Assembly (NCBI GenBank): GCA_964503355.1
Contig: CAZCZS010000001.1
Location: forward strand, 1-55,250
DNA length: 55,250 nt
DNA from: Mesoaciditoga sp964503355
GTDB lineage: Bacteria > Thermotogota > Thermotogae > Mesoaciditogales > Mesoaciditogaceae
Direction of reading: 5' to 3'
Shown here piece by piece: positions 42,252 to 50,715 of this stretch (its first letter is position 1; each line of letters begins with the position of its first letter). A program made the position numbers and the translations under genes. Under the pieces are notes generated by a model. The model was given only the letters and a program-made list of their open reading frames with translations. It was not told the DNA's origin and searched no databases.

Positions 42252-43108
42252 TAAAACTCGTTGGAATAGATTTGGATGGAACACTTTTGAATCCCGAAAA
42301 AAAGGTAACCTCCGAGAACGCCAAAGCGATAGAGGAAATGGAAAAAGCCGGAATAATCGTTACCGTTTTCACCGGTAGAAGTTGGATATCCGGTCGGGAT
42401 TATCTTGAGAACATAGGTGGTGACATCCCGGCCGTTTTTCAAAATGGCGCTTACATAATCACAACGAAATCTCACGAAGTTCTAAAAGAAGTTTACTTGG
42501 ATGCGAATTTAGCGCTTCAGTTGAACGACGCGGCGAAAAAACGAGGGATTTTTTGCGTAACAACCACCAATTTCTCCTCTTTTCCGGATATGATACATGA
42601 AATGAACGTTCCAAAAAAATCGCGATTTATGCCTTACCTTGAGAGAAATTTTTATCGCATGAAAAAGATTGAAAATCTTGAAGATGAAATAAACGATAAG
42701 GTGGCCGTTGTTGAATTGATTGGAAATTTCTATGAAATCGAGAAGATCCTCGCCGACTTCAAAGAAGAGGAAATGACCATCGTAGTCGACACCATATTGG
42801 AAGAAGAAGCGTTCGTTGAAATTCTTGGAAAAGGCTGTGGAAAAGAGGTGGCCATGGATTTTCTTGTCAAACACTTTGGCCTTTCACTTGAGGAAACCGC
42901 TTTTATAGGTGATGGATACAACGATGCTAAAGTGCTTCAAATGGTTTCCCACGCGATAGTTATGGGAAACGCTCCCACTCAAATAAAAAACATCGCCGAG
43001 TTCGTTACTTCCACAAACGCCGAAGACGGCGTGGCTCGCGCCGTTCGCGAATTCATCTTGAAAGAGAGGGATTACGTTGATCAAAATTGCCATCCTAACG
43101 GCCAGTGA
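42248..43108 (+). CDS. Cof-type HAD phosphatase
   Basis: A 286-aa haloacid dehalogenase-superfamily hydrolase with a C2-type cap. Motif I is GIDLDGTLLNP (nucleophile Asp), motif II TGRS, motif III the Lys in GCGKEVAMDFL and motif IV GDGYNDAKVL. Such enzymes dephosphorylate sugar phosphates, flavin or pyridoxal phosphates; the neighbouring rpiB makes a sugar phosphate substrate possible but this is inference. The TTG start overlaps the rpiB stop (TTGA), and the 3' end overlaps mog by 32 nt. Confidence 0.9.
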   Translation: MIKLVGIDLDGTLLNPEKKVTSENAKAIEEMEKAGIIVTVFTGRSWISGRDYLENIGGDIPAVFQNGAYIITTKSHEVLKEVYLDANLALQLNDAAKKRGIFCVTTTNFSSFPDMIHEMNVPKKSRFMPYLERNFYRMKKIENLEDEINDKVAVVELIGNFYEIEKILADFKEEEMTIVVDTILEEEAFVEILGKGCGKEVAMDFLVKHFGLSLEETAFIGDGYNDAKVLQMVSHAIVMGNAPTQIKNIAEFVTSTNAEDGVARAVREFILKERDYVDQNCHPNGQ

Positions 43109-43568
43109 TAAAGGTTCGAAAGGTGAAAGAAGAGATACCAGCTCCCTTGTCATTCGAGAAATGGTAAAAGATATAGGTGAAGTGGTGGCTTATGAATTGG
43201 TTCCGGACGAAAGGGAAACGATATCTGAAAAGTTAAAGTACTTCTGCGATGATCTAAAAGTGGATCTCGTTCTCACAACCGGTGGAACCGGATTTAGCAG
43301 CCGTGATGTGACGCCTGAGGCCACAAAAGACGTAATAGAAAAAGAGGTGCCCGGTATTCCAGAAGCCATGCGAATGATCTCCTTTAAAAAATCTCCACAA
43401 TCAGTACTTTCAAGGGAAATCGCCGGCATAAGGAATAAAACCCTCATAGTGAATCTGCCGGGTAGTCCAAAGGGTGTTAAAGAGAATCTGGAAGTAGTTT
43501 TAGACCAGCTCGTTCACGGAATTAAAATTTTAAGAGGTGAAAGCGTCGAATGTGGTAAGGAGGAATGA
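43077..43568 (+). CDS. mog: Molybdopterin adenylyltransferase MogA/MoaB
   Basis: A 163-aa enzyme that adenylates molybdopterin before metal insertion. IAILTASDKGSKGERRDTSS is the N-terminal signature, TTGGTGFSSRDVTPEAT (about residues 64-80) binds the pterin, and SREIAGIRNKTLIVNLPGSPKGV is near the C-terminus. It begins with a TTG inside the HAD gene and is followed at once by moeA, which completes metal insertion. With tungstate transport genes next in line, the cofactor here may be tungstopterin. Confidence 0.93.
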   Translation: MIKIAILTASDKGSKGERRDTSSLVIREMVKDIGEVVAYELVPDERETISEKLKYFCDDLKVDLVLTTGGTGFSSRDVTPEATKDVIEKEVPGIPEAMRMISFKKSPQSVLSREIAGIRNKTLIVNLPGSPKGVKENLEVVLDQLVHGIKILRGESVECGKEE

Positions 43569-43570
43569 GA

Positions 43571-44785
43571 ATGCATATGACCGATTTCGATGAAGCGATG
43601 AAGATCTTGGAAAATGTCGAAGAGATAGACGAAAACGAAGAAGTCGAAATTCTGAATTCCCTCGGAAGGGTAAACGCCAAAGATATAATTTCAAACTACG
43701 ATTTTCCACCATTCAACAGATCTGCTATGGACGGTTTCGCTTTCAGATTGGATGATTTGAAAAAGATGGAAGAACCTGTTTTCAAGGTAAAAGATCTCGT
43801 TTTGGCCGGACATCCAGAAGATGTCGATTTAAAAATCGGTGAATGCGTGAGGATAATGACGGGCGGGAAGGTTCCGAATCCTTGTGATACCGTTTTGGAA
43901 TTCGAAAAGTGCCTACAAGAAAACGATAAAGTGAAATTGCTGAAGATTCCAAAAAGATTTTACAACATAGCTCTGAAAGGTGAAGATTTAAAAAAAGGTG
44001 AAATTGCCCTGAAGAAAGGTGAGCTCATAAGTTCCAAAATCGTGAATTTGTTGGCGTCACTTGGCGTAAAGAAGATCCATGTGAAAAGAAAGGTGAAAAT
44101 AGGCGTTATCTCCACCGGCGATGAACTCGTCGATATAGACGAAGAAATAGAAGATGGAAAGATAAGAAACTCTTCCAAATACGCGCTTTTCGCCCAAATA
44201 AAGGAGTTAAATCAAGAGTACGTGGATTTGGGAACGGTAAAAGATGACGAAAAAGAGATAAAAGATGCTTTGGAAAAGGGATTGAAATCAAGCGATATCA
44301 TCTTGATAACCGGTGGTTCTTCCGCTGGAGACAAAGATCTTAGCTTGAAAATTTTGGAAGACGAAAGAGCTGAAGTTCTCGTAAAGAAAATGGCCATAAA
44401 GCCTGGAAGGCCAACGATAATAGCCACAAAAGATGTTGCAAATGTGAAGAAATGGATATTCGGCATGCCGGGGAATCCGGTTTCAACCTTTTCGGTTTTC
44501 AAACTTTTCGTGACCAAAACGATAGAGAAAATGCTTGGAACATCTGGACTCACTCCCATGTTTTTGGAAGGAACTCTTGACTTCGATTTCAAAAAGAAAA
44601 AGGATAGATTGCACTTTGTGCCGTGTAAAGTAAGAGTCGATGAAGGAACGCCTAAAGTGGAATATCTAAAGTACAACGGTTCTGGAGATTTCACCTCACT
44701 TTCAAAAGCCGATGGATTTTTCTTAGCTCCGAAAAACGTCGATTTCATACCGAAGGGTGAAAAGGTTAAATTCTATTTCATATAA
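43571..44785 (+). CDS. moeA: Molybdopterin molybdenum/tungsten transferase MoeA
   Basis: A 404-aa enzyme inserting the metal into adenylated molybdopterin. FPPFNRSAMDGFAF is the diagnostic N-terminal motif, RIMTGGKVPNPCDTVLEFE follows, and the MogA-like domain carries GVISTGDELVDID, LITGGSSAGDKDL and FGMPGNPVSTF. The C-terminal beta-barrel domain ends the protein. The ATG at 43571 is 7 nt after AAGGAGG, whereas the ATG at 43565 is only 1 nt away. A TATAAT overlapping the stop may start transcription of wtpA. Confidence 0.94.
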   Translation: MHMTDFDEAMKILENVEEIDENEEVEILNSLGRVNAKDIISNYDFPPFNRSAMDGFAFRLDDLKKMEEPVFKVKDLVLAGHPEDVDLKIGECVRIMTGGKVPNPCDTVLEFEKCLQENDKVKLLKIPKRFYNIALKGEDLKKGEIALKKGELISSKIVNLLASLGVKKIHVKRKVKIGVISTGDELVDIDEEIEDGKIRNSSKYALFAQIKELNQEYVDLGTVKDDEKEIKDALEKGLKSSDIILITGGSSAGDKDLSLKILEDERAEVLVKKMAIKPGRPTIIATKDVANVKKWIFGMPGNPVSTFSVFKLFVTKTIEKMLGTSGLTPMFLEGTLDFDFKKKKDRLHFVPCKVRVDEGTPKVEYLKYNGSGDFTSLSKADGFFLAPKNVDFIPKGEKVKFYFI

Positions 44786-44786
44786 T
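44781..44786 (+). promoter_or_regulatory. Candidate -10 element overlapping the moeA stop
   Basis: TATAAT at 44781-44786 includes the moeA TAA and lies 34 nt before the wtpA ATG. The -35 region is poor and no TGn extension is present. Its placement matches the stop-overlapping promoters at the ends of rnfB and dprA. Confidence 0.3.
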
Positions 44787-44819
44787 CGAAGGCCAACACT
44801 TATCGAAAGGAGTCTATTT

Positions 44820-45758
44820 ATGAAAGATAAAAAAATCGTCCTGTTCTTATGTTTTATCTTTCTCGCATCACTTTCGTTTTCTCAAACCTTGATCGTGATA
44901 CATGCGGGAAGCTTGACGATACCTTTCAGACAAGTTGAAAAGGCTTTTACTCAACACCTTCATCGAAATATAACGTTTGATGATGAACCCGCCGGTAGCG
45001 TTAAGATCATGAGAATGATCGATGAGATGGGAAAAATGGCGGATATCGTGGCGGTGGCCGATTACTCTCTGATACCTCAATTTCTCATTCCAAAATACGC
45101 CAATTGGTACGTGAAATTCGCAACCAACAAACTCGTCATCGCCTACACCCCTCTTAGCAAATACGCCGATGAGATAAATCAAGATAATTGGTACGAGATA
45201 CTCTTGAGACGTGGAGTTGAATACGGTTTTTCCAACCCGAACATGGATCCGTGCGGTTACAGAACGCGATTGGCGTTTCAACTGGCGGAAAAATATTACA
45301 ACGTTCCGAATTTGGCTCAAAAACTCGTATCATCATGCCCCTTGAACAACGTGAAACCGAAATCGGTTGCACTCATAGCCGGCTTGGAAAGCGGAGAACT
45401 CGACTACGCCTTCGAATATCTCTCTGTGGCCAAACAAAACAAGTTGAAATACGTTTTGCTTCCGGATGAGTTGAATTTTGGTTCTCAAAAGTACGCGAAA
45501 TTCTATGCTCAATCCACTTTGACGTTATCCGATGGAAAGAAAATCATGGGAAAGCCAATAATCTACGGCGTAACCATCCTTAAGAACGCTCCTCATAAGG
45601 AGTTGGCGGAGGAATTTCTCTCTTTTCTGTTAAGCGAAAATGGAAGGAAGATATTCAAAGAAGACGGACAACCACCCATAATCCCTCAATCCAATGTTCC
45701 GATCGATGAACTCCCATCAAAAGTGGCTCAAGTGATGAACGAATATGTCGAAAAGTGA
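44820..45758 (+). CDS. wtpA: Tungstate/molybdate-binding protein WtpA
   Basis: A 312-aa extracytoplasmic substrate-binding protein of an ABC importer. A signal peptide (KKIVLFLCFIFLASLSFS) is followed directly by LIVIHAGSLTIPF, the class III ModA/WtpA opening. The residues that give octahedral oxyanion coordination in archaeal WtpA/ModA are conserved: Asp in NMDPCGYRTR and Glu in YAFEYLS. AAGGAG precedes the ATG at 44820. No lipobox is seen, so the protein may stay soluble in the periplasm or be held by an uncleaved signal. It is coupled to wtpB by a 14-nt overlap. Confidence 0.92.
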   Translation: MKDKKIVLFLCFIFLASLSFSQTLIVIHAGSLTIPFRQVEKAFTQHLHRNITFDDEPAGSVKIMRMIDEMGKMADIVAVADYSLIPQFLIPKYANWYVKFATNKLVIAYTPLSKYADEINQDNWYEILLRRGVEYGFSNPNMDPCGYRTRLAFQLAEKYYNVPNLAQKLVSSCPLNNVKPKSVALIAGLESGELDYAFEYLSVAKQNKLKYVLLPDELNFGSQKYAKFYAQSTLTLSDGKKIMGKPIIYGVTILKNAPHKELAEEFLSFLLSENGRKIFKEDGQPPIIPQSNVPIDELPSKVAQVMNEYVEK

Positions 45759-46527
45759 CAAGATACTGTACACGGTATTTTTTTCGATAACTTTGGTCGT
45801 TTTGACGTTCATTCTCCTACCGTTGATACGTCTCGTATTTTTTTTAAATCCAAACACGGTGTCCGTTATCAAAGATAAAAGCGTGTTGATTTCCCTTTGG
45901 AACAGCATCTCACTTTCATTCATAACCGCGACGATCGCTTTTTTCCTAGGGATTCCCATAGCTTTTTTGATGGCAAATGACTTTTTTGGAAAATTCGAAA
46001 GACTCGTCGAGACGTTGGTAGATCTTCCACTTGCCATTCCTCATACCGTCGTTGGAATATCCTTACTTTTCGTGATCGGAAGAAGGGGAATCGTTGGATC
46101 GATCTTTTACGACTCCTTTGGATTCAAAATAACGGGCACGCGTTTGGCAATAGTTTTAGCCATGCTCTTCGTTTCTCTTCCTTACACGGTGAGTTCGGCA
46201 AGAGAAGGGTTTAAAAAAGTTGATGCGACGTTGGTGAAATCGGCCATGATTTTAGGTGCACCCATGCATTCCATATTCAAAGATCTCTATCTTCCGCTTT
46301 CCAAAAGTTCCATATTTTCCGGTTTTATGTTAACCTGGGCCAGAGCCATTTCCGAATTCGGAGCCGTTGTGATTTTAGCGTATTACCCTATGACGGCTCC
46401 CGTGAAGATCTACGACGCTTTCACTCAATACAGTTTGAACACTTCAGGAGCGATAGCCGCTTATTTACTCTTGGTATGCTTGGCGATATTCTTGACATTT
46501 AGATTTGCCGTGGGTGGAAAAAGATGA
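45745..46527 (+). CDS. wtpB: Tungstate/molybdate ABC transporter permease WtpB
   Basis: A 260-aa permease with six membrane helices of the ModB/CysT type. LPLAIPHTVVGISLL precedes the cytoplasmic EAA-type loop ILGAPMHSIFKDLYLPLSKSSI, and WARAISEFGAVVILAYYP is highly typical of molybdate/tungstate permeases. It dimerises and couples to the ATPase WtpC, whose start overlaps its stop as ATGA. Confidence 0.93.
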   Translation: MSKSDKILYTVFFSITLVVLTFILLPLIRLVFFLNPNTVSVIKDKSVLISLWNSISLSFITATIAFFLGIPIAFLMANDFFGKFERLVETLVDLPLAIPHTVVGISLLFVIGRRGIVGSIFYDSFGFKITGTRLAIVLAMLFVSLPYTVSSAREGFKKVDATLVKSAMILGAPMHSIFKDLYLPLSKSSIFSGFMLTWARAISEFGAVVILAYYPMTAPVKIYDAFTQYSLNTSGAIAAYLLLVCLAIFLTFRFAVGGKR

Positions 46528-47579
46528 AAGCCCTTGAAGTGGAGAAACTTGGAATTTCGATTGGAAAATTTGAATTGAAAGACATCTCCTTTTCCGTTGA
46601 AGAAAATGAAGTGTTGGTTATATTGGGAGAAAACGGTGCCGGAAAAACGAAGATACTGGAAGCGATCGCCGGATTCGTTCCTTTGAAAAGTGGATGCGTG
46701 AAAGTATTCGGTGAAGATGTGACAGAAGTGCCCGTTCAAAAAAGGAAGATGGGCTTCATATTCCAAGAGTTGGCACTTTTTCCACACATGAGCGTTGAGA
46801 GAAACATAAAGTACGGTCTCAAGTATGTGAAAGGTTCAAACGCTGACGGGCTTTTTTTTGACGTGGTGAAAAACTTTCAAATTGAACACATTTTAAACAG
46901 ATTTCCGACGACCTTAAGTGGCGGAGAAAAACAGAAAGTTGCACTGGCCAGAGCTTTGGTGACAAATCCAAAAATTGTACTCTTTGATGAACCAACTTCG
47001 GCGCTTTCCATAAAAGAAAGAAGACGTGTGGACGAGGAGATAAAATCGATTTTAAAGAGATTGAAAAAACCGGCTCTTTTCGTGACACACAACGAAAATG
47101 AAGCCTTTCTTCTTGGAGACAGAGTGGCCGTAATTGAGAATGGAAGGCTCGTACAGATTGGAAAAAGTGAAGAGATATTCTACAGACCGGCTTCAAAACG
47201 TATAGCAGAACTGTTTGGAAGTCACAACCTTTTCAAGGGAAAGGTGATCGAAAATGACAAAGGGATCGTGACTTTAAAAGTCAAAGATAACGAAATAGTG
47301 GCGGTTGGAAATTTTAAAATTGGAGAGGAAGTCAACATCTTCGTGAGACCTGAAGATGTCATACTGACAAAAGAGGAAACGAAAAGCAGTGCCAGAAACG
47401 TTTTCGAAGGAAAGATCGCGGAACTTTTAAAAAGAGGTCCGATATTCGAAGTGAAAATAGACGTGGGTTTTGAAATTTTATCCTTCATAACAAAGGGCTC
47501 GCTTGAAAGGTTGAACATCCATCTCTCGGATGAGATAAAAGTGGAATTCAAGGCCACAGCGGTTCATCTTTTCAAATAA
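46524..47579 (+). CDS. wtpC: Tungstate/molybdate ABC transporter ATPase WtpC
   Basis: A 351-aa ATPase with a C-terminal regulatory domain. Walker A is GENGAGKTK (about residue 36), the Q-loop is FIFQELALFPHMSV, the signature is TLSGGEKQK, Walker B is IVLFDEPTS and the switch His is FVTHNENEAF. The D-loop reads SALSIKE, with Ser in place of the usual Asp. After about residue 235 a TOBE domain follows (GKVIENDKGIVTL ... VNIFVRPEDVIL), which in ModC-type proteins binds oxyanion and can inhibit transport. A hairpin and an unusual ribosome site lie after the stop. Confidence 0.92.
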   Translation: MKALEVEKLGISIGKFELKDISFSVEENEVLVILGENGAGKTKILEAIAGFVPLKSGCVKVFGEDVTEVPVQKRKMGFIFQELALFPHMSVERNIKYGLKYVKGSNADGLFFDVVKNFQIEHILNRFPTTLSGGEKQKVALARALVTNPKIVLFDEPTSALSIKERRRVDEEIKSILKRLKKPALFVTHNENEAFLLGDRVAVIENGRLVQIGKSEEIFYRPASKRIAELFGSHNLFKGKVIENDKGIVTLKVKDNEIVAVGNFKIGEEVNIFVRPEDVILTKEETKSSARNVFEGKIAELLKRGPIFEVKIDVGFEILSFITKGSLERLNIHLSDEIKVEFKATAVHLFK

Positions 47580-47588
47580 ACTAAGAAA

Positions 47589-47636
47589 GGGGGAAGGTCG
47601 TCGCTTGAATTCAATGAAGCGTTGACCGCAAATTAA
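47589..47636 (+). promoter_or_regulatory. Shine-Dalgarno-hairpin-start arrangement before the CoA-transferase genes
   Basis: AAGGGGG lies at 47587-47593, but the ATG is at 47637. In between, GGTC..CGCTT / AAGCG..GACC (47596-47627) forms a stem of nine pairs with a 2x2 internal loop and a 10-nt apical loop. Removing the hairpin leaves about 11 nt between the purine tract and the ATG. No other Shine-Dalgarno is visible. The structure is seen; the bypass role is inferred. Confidence 0.45.
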
Positions 47637-48290
47637 ATGAAAATCTTGAATTTGCAGAAAGCCGTTGAAATGATAGAAGACGGTTCAACGGTTATGATTG
47701 GAGGTTTTTTGGGCTTTGGTAGTCCAGAGACTATCATAGACGAACTTGTAAAGGAGGCTAAAAGATCGCTCACTGTGATCTGCAACGATTCTGCTTTTCC
47801 TCAAAGTGGAATAGGTAAGCTCATCGTGGCAAAACTGGTCAAGAAGTTGATAACCTCTCACATGGGAACGAACCCAGAAACTCAAAAACAGATGATAGAT
47901 GGCGAATTGGAAGTGGAATTGGTTCCTCAAGGAACTCTCGCGGAAAGAATTCGAGCCGGAGGAGTCGGACTTGGGGGTATACTCACGCCCACCGGAGTCG
48001 GGACGTTGGTTCAAAACGGTAAGAAGATCATAGAAGTGGACGGAAAAAAATATCTTTTGGAATTGCCACTTCACGCCGATTTTGCCCTTTTGAAGGCAAA
48101 GAAATCCGATTATTTGGGAAATCTTTCTTACTCTTTAACTGCCAGAAACTTCAATCCTCTTATGGCGATGGCCGCGGATGTTGTGATAGCCGAAGTCGAA
48201 GAAATCGTACCAACGGGAGCGATTCCGCCGGATGAAGTTCACACGCCTCATCTACTTGTCGATTACGTGGTGGTGGAAGGGAGGAAATGA
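47637..48290 (+). CDS. atoD: 3-oxoacid/acetate CoA-transferase subunit A
   Basis: A 217-aa alpha subunit of a two-subunit family I CoA-transferase (AtoD/ScoA-like), which moves CoA between acyl-CoA and carboxylic acids. The CoA-binding motif region VMIGGFLGFGSPETIIDEL and LVPQGTLAERIRAGGVGLGG, GILTPTGVGT and YLLELPLHADFALLKA are typical. The catalytic Glu is in the beta subunit encoded next. The ATG at 47637 lacks a normally spaced Shine-Dalgarno. The substrate could be acetate, acetoacetate, butyrate or another acid; the sequence does not decide. Confidence 0.92.
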   Translation: MKILNLQKAVEMIEDGSTVMIGGFLGFGSPETIIDELVKEAKRSLTVICNDSAFPQSGIGKLIVAKLVKKLITSHMGTNPETQKQMIDGELEVELVPQGTLAERIRAGGVGLGGILTPTGVGTLVQNGKKIIEVDGKKYLLELPLHADFALLKAKKSDYLGNLSYSLTARNFNPLMAMAADVVIAEVEEIVPTGAIPPDEVHTPHLLVDYVVVEGRK

Positions 48291-48292
48291 AA

Positions 48293-48946
48293 ATGGATGC
48301 CAAAACTTTGATAGCAAAAAGGGTGGCAAAAGAGTTGAAAAATGGAGATGTGGTTAATTTGGGAATAGGAATTCCGACGTTGGTTTCAAATTACATCCCC
48401 AAAGAGATAACCGTCTTCTTTCAATCTGAGAATGGCATAGTTGGAATGGGACCTCAAGCCTCTGATGAGAACAAAAATCCGGATTTGACCAATGCCAGCG
48501 GTGAGTACGTGACCGCTTTAGCCGGGGCTGCTTGCTTTGACAGCTCGATCTCTTTTGGATTGATACGCGGAGGACATTTGGACGTAACGGTACTTGGTGG
48601 ATTGCAAGTTGATGAAAAAGGACACCTCGCAAATTGGATGATTCCAGGGAAGATGGTACCCGGAATGGGAGGAGCCATGGACTTGGTAACGGGGGCAAAA
48701 AAGGTGATAATCGCGATGACGCACACCGCTAAGGGGCGTCCCAAGATCGTCAAAGAATGTACTCTGCCGATAACGTCAACGAGAAAGGTGGATTTAATAG
48801 TCACCGAATTGGCTGTTATAAAGCCAACTGAAGACGGGTTATTACTTCAAGAAATAGCCCCTGGCGTTGGTGTAAACGAAGTCGTCAAACAAACTGAGGC
48901 TGACCTGATAATTCCGGAAAAAGTGCCTTCTATGGATCTGATTTGA
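48293..48946 (+). CDS. atoA: 3-oxoacid/acetate CoA-transferase subunit B
   Basis: A 217-aa beta subunit carrying the catalytic glutamate, seen in QSENGIVGMGP (about residue 46), which forms the gamma-glutamyl-CoA thioester. VNLGIGIPTLVSNYIP, GGHLDVTVLGGLQVD and GKMVPGMGGAMDLVTGAKKVI are family marks. The ATG at 48293 has the better spacing from GGGAGG; the ATG at 48287 overlaps the subunit A stop. The two subunits form the active enzyme. HtrA follows without an obvious terminator. Confidence 0.93.
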   Translation: MDAKTLIAKRVAKELKNGDVVNLGIGIPTLVSNYIPKEITVFFQSENGIVGMGPQASDENKNPDLTNASGEYVTALAGAACFDSSISFGLIRGGHLDVTVLGGLQVDEKGHLANWMIPGKMVPGMGGAMDLVTGAKKVIIAMTHTAKGRPKIVKECTLPITSTRKVDLIVTELAVIKPTEDGLLLQEIAPGVGVNEVVKQTEADLIIPEKVPSMDLI

Positions 48947-49016
48947 ACTTTTGGATTGTATAGTCCGTCCAAATTCTGGAGCTGCAAAAAATACGATAAA
49001 AGTAGGAGGTGTGCGT

Positions 49017-50429
49017 ATGAAAAAGATGAGGAATGTCGTGGTAACGTTCACCCTAATAGCGATGCTGAGTGCTCTCACATTCGCAAGTGGGGCCACCAAC
49101 GTTATGGCCACAACCACAACTTACGGCTATCTCAATCCGAATGTGAAAAGTCCCATCATCGCCGTGGCCAAAGCCGTTTCTCCAGCTGTGGTAAGAATAG
49201 TGGTTCACAAGACCATCGAAACGAGCGTGAATCCATTCTTCAACGATCCGTTCTTCAAACAATTCTTTGGAATAGGTCCTCAACAAAAACAAAAAGTGGA
49301 AAGTTTAGGATCCGGAATTATCTTCGATTCTCGTGGATACGTCTTGACCAATTATCACGTTGTTGGCACTGCCAAAGAGGCGGAAATAACGCTGTTGAAT
49401 GGCAAAAAGTACAAAGGTACGATTTTAGGCGGAGATCCCACCAACGATCTTGCGGTCATAAAGATAGACGCGCCGGCGGGAACGAAATTCCCAACTGCGA
49501 TTCTTGGTGACTCCAACAAAGTGGTAGTTGGCCAATACGTTGTAGCGATAGGAAATCCTTTTGGGCTTGATTACACGGTAACGAACGGTATAGTGAGCGC
49601 CGTCAACAGAGAGGTTCCAAAGCCGGATGGAAGTGGCTACTATTACAACATGATTCAAACCAATGCGGCTATAAATCCCGGAAACAGTGGAGGACCATTG
49701 GTGGACATTCACGGAAGGGTGATAGGAATAAATACCGCCATTATAAGTCCTTCACAGGGACAAGGTTTGGGATTCGCAATTCCAATAAACACGGCTAAAG
49801 CGTTGGTTTCCAGGCTTATAAAAGGTGAGGGCTCCGGTTACCTTGGAGTGCAAGTTAGAGATTTGACAAGTGATCTGGCGAAGAACCTAGGCTTGGGAAA
49901 TGTGAGCGGTGCGTTGGTGGTAGGCGTGGTTCCCAATTCAGGAGCCGCCAAAGCCGGAATAAGAATAAAAGATGTTATAGTCGAGCTTAACGGTGTTAAG
50001 ATAACAAGTGCGGATAAACTGGTCAGCGTGATTCATGAATATGCACCCGGCGATGTGGTAAATGTGAAGATCTACAGAGACGGTAAATACTTGGATCTTA
50101 AAGTAGTGCTTTCTTCGAAAAAGGTGTTTCAACTTTCCACATCTTACGAGGCGAATGGTTTTAAGGTTGCCGATTTAAACGACGCGTACATAGCCAAATA
50201 CTCCCTCCCTTCTAACATAAAAGGTGTGGTGGTTGTAAGTGTCGATCCCAACAGTCCAGCTGCGATGGCCGGTTTGCAAGTCGGGGACGTCATCATGTCC
50301 GTCAACAACAGAAGAATTTCTTCGCTGAAAGAATTCGAAAATGCTTATTCGAAGATTAAAAAAGGTCATACCGTGGCCTTAACAGCTTATTCGCAGGGAA
50401 TGGAAATGTTGGTGATTTTCAACAAGTAA
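49017..50429 (+). CDS. htrA: Periplasmic serine protease HtrA/DegP
   Basis: A 470-aa envelope protease/chaperone with an N-terminal signal (MKKMRNVVVTFTLIAMLSALTFA) and a trypsin-like domain. The catalytic triad is His in TNYHVVG, Asp in TNDLAVIKI and Ser in NPGNSGGPL. Two PDZ domains follow (YLGVQVRDL... from about residue 262, and a second from about residue 375 with VVSVDPNSPAAMAGLQVGD). Two PDZ domains put it with DegP/DegQ. The ATG at 49017 is chosen by AGGAGGTG and by the signal peptide. A perfect 13-bp terminator hairpin follows 30 nt after the stop. Confidence 0.96.
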   Translation: MKKMRNVVVTFTLIAMLSALTFASGATNVMATTTTYGYLNPNVKSPIIAVAKAVSPAVVRIVVHKTIETSVNPFFNDPFFKQFFGIGPQQKQKVESLGSGIIFDSRGYVLTNYHVVGTAKEAEITLLNGKKYKGTILGGDPTNDLAVIKIDAPAGTKFPTAILGDSNKVVVGQYVVAIGNPFGLDYTVTNGIVSAVNREVPKPDGSGYYYNMIQTNAAINPGNSGGPLVDIHGRVIGINTAIISPSQGQGLGFAIPINTAKALVSRLIKGEGSGYLGVQVRDLTSDLAKNLGLGNVSGALVVGVVPNSGAAKAGIRIKDVIVELNGVKITSADKLVSVIHEYAPGDVVNVKIYRDGKYLDLKVVLSSKKVFQLSTSYEANGFKVADLNDAYIAKYSLPSNIKGVVVVSVDPNSPAAMAGLQVGDVIMSVNNRRISSLKEFENAYSKIKKGHTVALTAYSQGMEMLVIFNK

Positions 50430-50458
50430 ACTCAGCTTACCCTACTCCCCTTTGATCA

Positions 50459-50487
50459 AAGAAAGGCTCCTGGTAGGAGCCTTTCTT
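50459..50487. terminator. Bidirectional intrinsic terminator between htrA and rubredoxin
   Basis: AAGAAAGGCTCCT-GGT-AGGAGCCTTTCTT is a perfect 13-bp hairpin between convergent genes. The 3' side on the plus strand continues GTTTCTGTC and on the minus strand the arm ends TTTCTTTG, so it can serve both the htrA and the rubredoxin transcripts. Confidence 0.85.
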
Positions 50488-50508
50488 GTTTCTGTCTTCA
50501 GATTTCGT

Positions 50509-50682
50509 TCATTCCATTGGTTCAAAGGCGTCTTTTGGAGCCCCGCAATCAGGGCACACCCAATCATCTGGTAACTTTGAAAATGGTGTTCCAGCTTCAA
50601 TACCGTTATCCGGATCGCCTTTCTCTGGATCGTAGATGTAACCACACAGCGTGCAAACGTATTTTTTCATATCCTCTGACAT
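50509..50682 (-). CDS. Rubredoxin
   Basis: A 57-aa one-iron electron carrier. The two iron-binding knuckles are YVCTLCGYIYDPEKGD (CxxC, residues 10-13) and WVCPDCGAPKDAF (CxxC, about residues 43-46), with the core GIEAGTPFSKLPDDW between them. The ATG at 50682 follows a GGAGGG Shine-Dalgarno. In anaerobes rubredoxin passes electrons to superoxide reductase, rubrerythrin or flavodiiron proteins. It follows an unknown gene and an Rrf2 regulator on the same strand, so oxygen- or Fe-S-stress control is plausible. Confidence 0.95.
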   Translation of the reverse strand: MSEDMKKYVCTLCGYIYDPEKGDPDNGIEAGTPFSKLPDDWVCPDCGAPKDAFEPME

Positions 50683-50715
50683 CTTTTACCCTCCTTATTT
50701 TTTGTGAAATACCCT

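Noticed and set aside
50442..50645. 67-aa minus-strand frame between htrA and the unknown protein
   Set aside because: It overlaps the rubredoxin gene in another frame and includes the terminator; rubredoxin with its two CxxC motifs is the real gene.
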